Positions 32,413 through 33,908 of a stretch of DNA of 33,908 nucleotides are shown here, piece by piece; position 1 is the first letter of the stretch; each line of letters begins with the position of its first letter. The DNA lies in the NCBI GenBank assembly GCA_009774395.1, contig VSNQ01000040.1:1-33908 (forward strand), in the 5' to 3' direction. The notes beneath the pieces were generated by a model. The model saw only the letters and a program-made list of their open reading frames with translations. It did no database searches and was not told the origin of the DNA. The position numbers were made by a program, and so were the translations under genes. Source of the DNA: Lachnospiraceae bacterium (GTDB lineage: Bacteria > Bacillota > Clostridia > Lachnospirales > Lachnospiraceae).

Positions 32413-33171
32413 ATGGATTTTGAATTAACCGCATCAATGATGTGCGCTAACTACGGCAATTTGGAAAAAGAAGTAAAAGATTTAGAGAACGGTGGTATTG
32501 ATTCGTTCCACATTGACATCATGGATGGGCGCTATGTCCCTAATTTTGCGATGTCGTTAAACGATATGCGCTACATAGCCACGGCAACTAAAAAGCCGCT
32601 TGACGTGCATCTGATGATTGAGCACCCGAACAACAACATTGAGATATTTCTGAACTGTCTGCGCAAAGGCGATACAGTCTATATCCACCCGGAAGCGGAA
32701 TATCACCCGTCAACCACATTACAAAAAATCATCAATGCAGGCATGATTCCAGGTATCGCAATCAATCCCGGAACAAGCGTGGAAACGGTGTTTGAAATGC
32801 TGCGTATTGTGAAAAAGGTGTTGGTCATGTCCGTGAATCCGGGAAATGCAGGACAGATGTACCTGCCATATGTAGGGAAAAAGATAGACAGGCTGCTCCT
32901 GCTCAAGGAGGAAATGCATTTTAGGGCATATTGGGATGGAGCCTGCAGTGCTGATAAAATTCTTGCGTTTGCGCCAAAAGGGATGGATGGGTTTGTACTT
33001 GGAACAACCATGCTCTTTGGTAAAAACAGACCGTATGGAGAAACAATAAAGGAAATACGCGGTTATGGCAGGAATCTGGAACAAAAAGGGGGGAGTAGAG
33101 TTTACGGAGGTATGACTGATGAATGTGGCAATATTTCTGGCAGGTGGAGCGGGAACTCGTGCAGGGCTTGA
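32413..33171 (+). CDS. rpe: Ribulose-phosphate 3-epimerase
   Basis: A 252-aa TIM-barrel protein that would interconvert ribulose 5-phosphate and xylulose 5-phosphate. Family motifs: SMMCANYGNLEKEV at the start, HIDIMDGRYVPN (metal-binding His and Asp), DVHLMIEHP, VMSVNPGNAGQ and a C-terminal GFVLGTTMLFG phosphate site. It differs from housekeeping Rpe in the usual VMTVNPGFGGQ segment and is likely a pathway-dedicated paralogue. The last 33 residues run past the normal end and overlap the next gene by 53 bp. Removing one G from the G6 run near 33088-33093 would end the protein at TGA just before the next start, so a recent frameshift or natural read-through tail is possible. Confidence 0.85.
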   Translation: MDFELTASMMCANYGNLEKEVKDLENGGIDSFHIDIMDGRYVPNFAMSLNDMRYIATATKKPLDVHLMIEHPNNNIEIFLNCLRKGDTVYIHPEAEYHPSTTLQKIINAGMIPGIAINPGTSVETVFEMLRIVKKVLVMSVNPGNAGQMYLPYVGKKIDRLLLLKEEMHFRAYWDGACSADKILAFAPKGMDGFVLGTTMLFGKNRPYGETIKEIRGYGRNLEQKGGSRVYGGMTDECGNISGRWSGNSCRA

Positions 33172-33826
33172 AGTCCCAAAACAGTATTATGAGGTGAAGG
33201 GAAAGCCTGTTATTTCGTATTGTTTACATACTTTCCTTGCGCATGAGGAAATTGATGCGGTACAGATTGTGGCGGACAGTATGTGGCATGGGTATATCAT
33301 GCAGCATCTTTTTGCGCTACCATGTAATGAGAAGTTTAGGGGATTTTCTGCACCGGGGGAGAACAGGCAGTTATCGGTATATCATGCGCTCGCAGATATT
33401 CGTGGGTATGCATTGGATGGTGATTTTGTAATAATCCATGATGCGGCGCGTCCCTGCGTGATGGCGGTTCAGATTAAGGAATGCCTGAAAGCGGCGAAAG
33501 GGCATGACGGCGCACTTCCCGTTCTGCCGATGAAAGATACTGTCTATCTTAGTGATGATGGGAAGGCAGTATCTTCTTTATTGGACAGGGGGAAAGTCTT
33601 TGCCGGGCAGGCACCGGAAGTGTTTCTGCTTGGTAAATATTATGAGGCGAACAGGGCGCTTTTGCCGGATAAGATTTTAAAAATCAACGGTTCGGCGGAG
33701 CCTGCGGTCATGGCAGGAATGGACATTGCCATGATACCGGGGGATGAGGGAAATTTTAAAATTACAACGGCAGCGGATTTAAAATGTTTCCGGGAAATTG
33801 TGCAGAAGGACAGATGCGTGGTATAG
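33119..33826 (+). CDS. IspD/TarI-family cytidylyltransferase
   Basis: A 235-aa CTP-dependent cytidylyltransferase. LAGGAGTRAGLEVPKQYYEV at the N-terminus is the CTP-binding loop of IspD/TarI; IIHDAARPCV near 105 and the C-terminal FKITTAADL complete the family pattern. Together with an adjacent pentulose-phosphate epimerase, a polyol/pentulose phosphate (as for TarI or CDP-arabinitol routes) is more likely than methylerythritol phosphate. No TarJ-like reductase is seen before the terminator. GGAGG lies 9 bases before ATG 33119. The CDP product could feed the TagF-like enzyme at 485. Confidence 0.8.
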   Translation: MNVAIFLAGGAGTRAGLEVPKQYYEVKGKPVISYCLHTFLAHEEIDAVQIVADSMWHGYIMQHLFALPCNEKFRGFSAPGENRQLSVYHALADIRGYALDGDFVIIHDAARPCVMAVQIKECLKAAKGHDGALPVLPMKDTVYLSDDGKAVSSLLDRGKVFAGQAPEVFLLGKYYEANRALLPDKILKINGSAEPAVMAGMDIAMIPGDEGNFKITTAADLKCFREIVQKDRCVV

Positions 33827-33864
33827 TATATTCCTGTCTTTGACAGTAAATAAAACAAAAAAAC

Positions 33865-33897
33865 ACTGCAATCCCTTTAATTATAAGGGATTGCAGT
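33865..33897 (+). terminator. Strong hairpin terminator, probably bidirectional
   Basis: Perfect 13-bp stem ACTGCAATCCCTT / AAGGGATTGCAGT with a 7-nt TAATTAT loop, 38 bases after the cytidylyltransferase stop. A short T-rich tail follows on the + strand. An A-run (33857-33863) precedes it and forms a T7 tail on the - strand, so it could also stop transcription arriving from a convergent gene beyond the window. Confidence 0.85.
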
Positions 33898-33908
33898 TAT
33901 TTAGTACA

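Noticed and set aside
1..33908. CRISPR array, tRNA, rRNA or insertion sequence
   Set aside because: No regularly spaced repeats, cloverleaf-like sequence, rRNA motif or transposase was seen on reading both strands.

Overview
The window looks like part of a surface- or flagellin-glycan biosynthesis island from a low-GC Gram-positive anaerobe, most likely a gut Clostridia/Lachnospiraceae-type organism. The evidence is an AT-rich composition, strong AGGAGG-type ribosome binding sites, ATG/GTG/TTG starts, and about thirty genes all on the + strand. Many neighbours overlap as ATGA, TAATG or TAGTG, which implies translational coupling. The organism is inferred from these features, not from a marker gene. 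I see no rRNA, tRNA, CRISPR array, transposase or integrase.

Layout. (1) 1-484: non-coding leader with a good sigma-A-type promoter (TTGACA-16-TATATA) beside an inverted repeat. (2) 485-7629: a TagF-like glycerophosphotransferase with a beta-propeller-like tail, a complete heptose activation set (GmhA; an HddC-GmhB fusion; HddA), a TylF-type methyltransferase and a GT2. (3) 7703-14864: an unusual carrier-protein module made of an SGNH/citrate-lyase-ligase-like fusion containing a G10 tract, a radical SAM/SPASM protein, a Rossmann-SGNH (DltD-like) protein, an acyl carrier protein, a DltA-like adenylating ligase and a PLP decarboxylase of the LysA/BtrK fold. I infer that it makes an amino-acid-derived acyl group on the carrier and puts it on the glycan. 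(4) 14861-21262: FkbM methyltransferase, pyruvyltransferase-like protein, a deletion scar joining a radical SAM remnant to a CatB-like acetyltransferase remnant, GT2, fucosyltransferase-like protein and DUF268 protein. (5) 21365-31862: a GC-richer block with two membrane-anchored Rossmann proteins, three GT2s, a nucleotidyltransferase-kinase fusion, a SIS isomerase, two small paralogues of unknown function, two Rossmann-GT9-like proteins and a HAD phosphatase. (6) 31863-32412: a gene-free gap. (7) 32413-33826: ribulose-phosphate 3-epimerase and an IspD/TarI-type cytidylyltransferase, ended by a 13-bp-stem terminator.

How it fits together. The GmhA-HddA-GmhB-HddC steps would give GDP-D-glycero-alpha-D-manno-heptose. 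The second isomerase/kinase/nucleotidyltransferase/phosphatase set, and the epimerase plus cytidylyltransferase, probably supply one or two further activated sugars or alditols. GT2, GT9-like, fucosyltransferase-like and TagF-like enzymes would assemble the glycan. Methyl-, pyruvyl- and carrier-bound acyl-transfer enzymes would decorate it. No flippase, polymerase, ABC exporter or any multi-pass membrane protein is present, so assembly may be wholly cytoplasmic (as in flagellin glycosylation) or the export genes lie outside.

The most notable signals are a Rossmann (PglD-N-like) domain that recurs about twelve times, fused to unrelated enzymes; the butirosin-like carrier-protein module; and a G10 tract in a coding region where loss or gain of one base gives an immediate stop, as in phase-variable genes.
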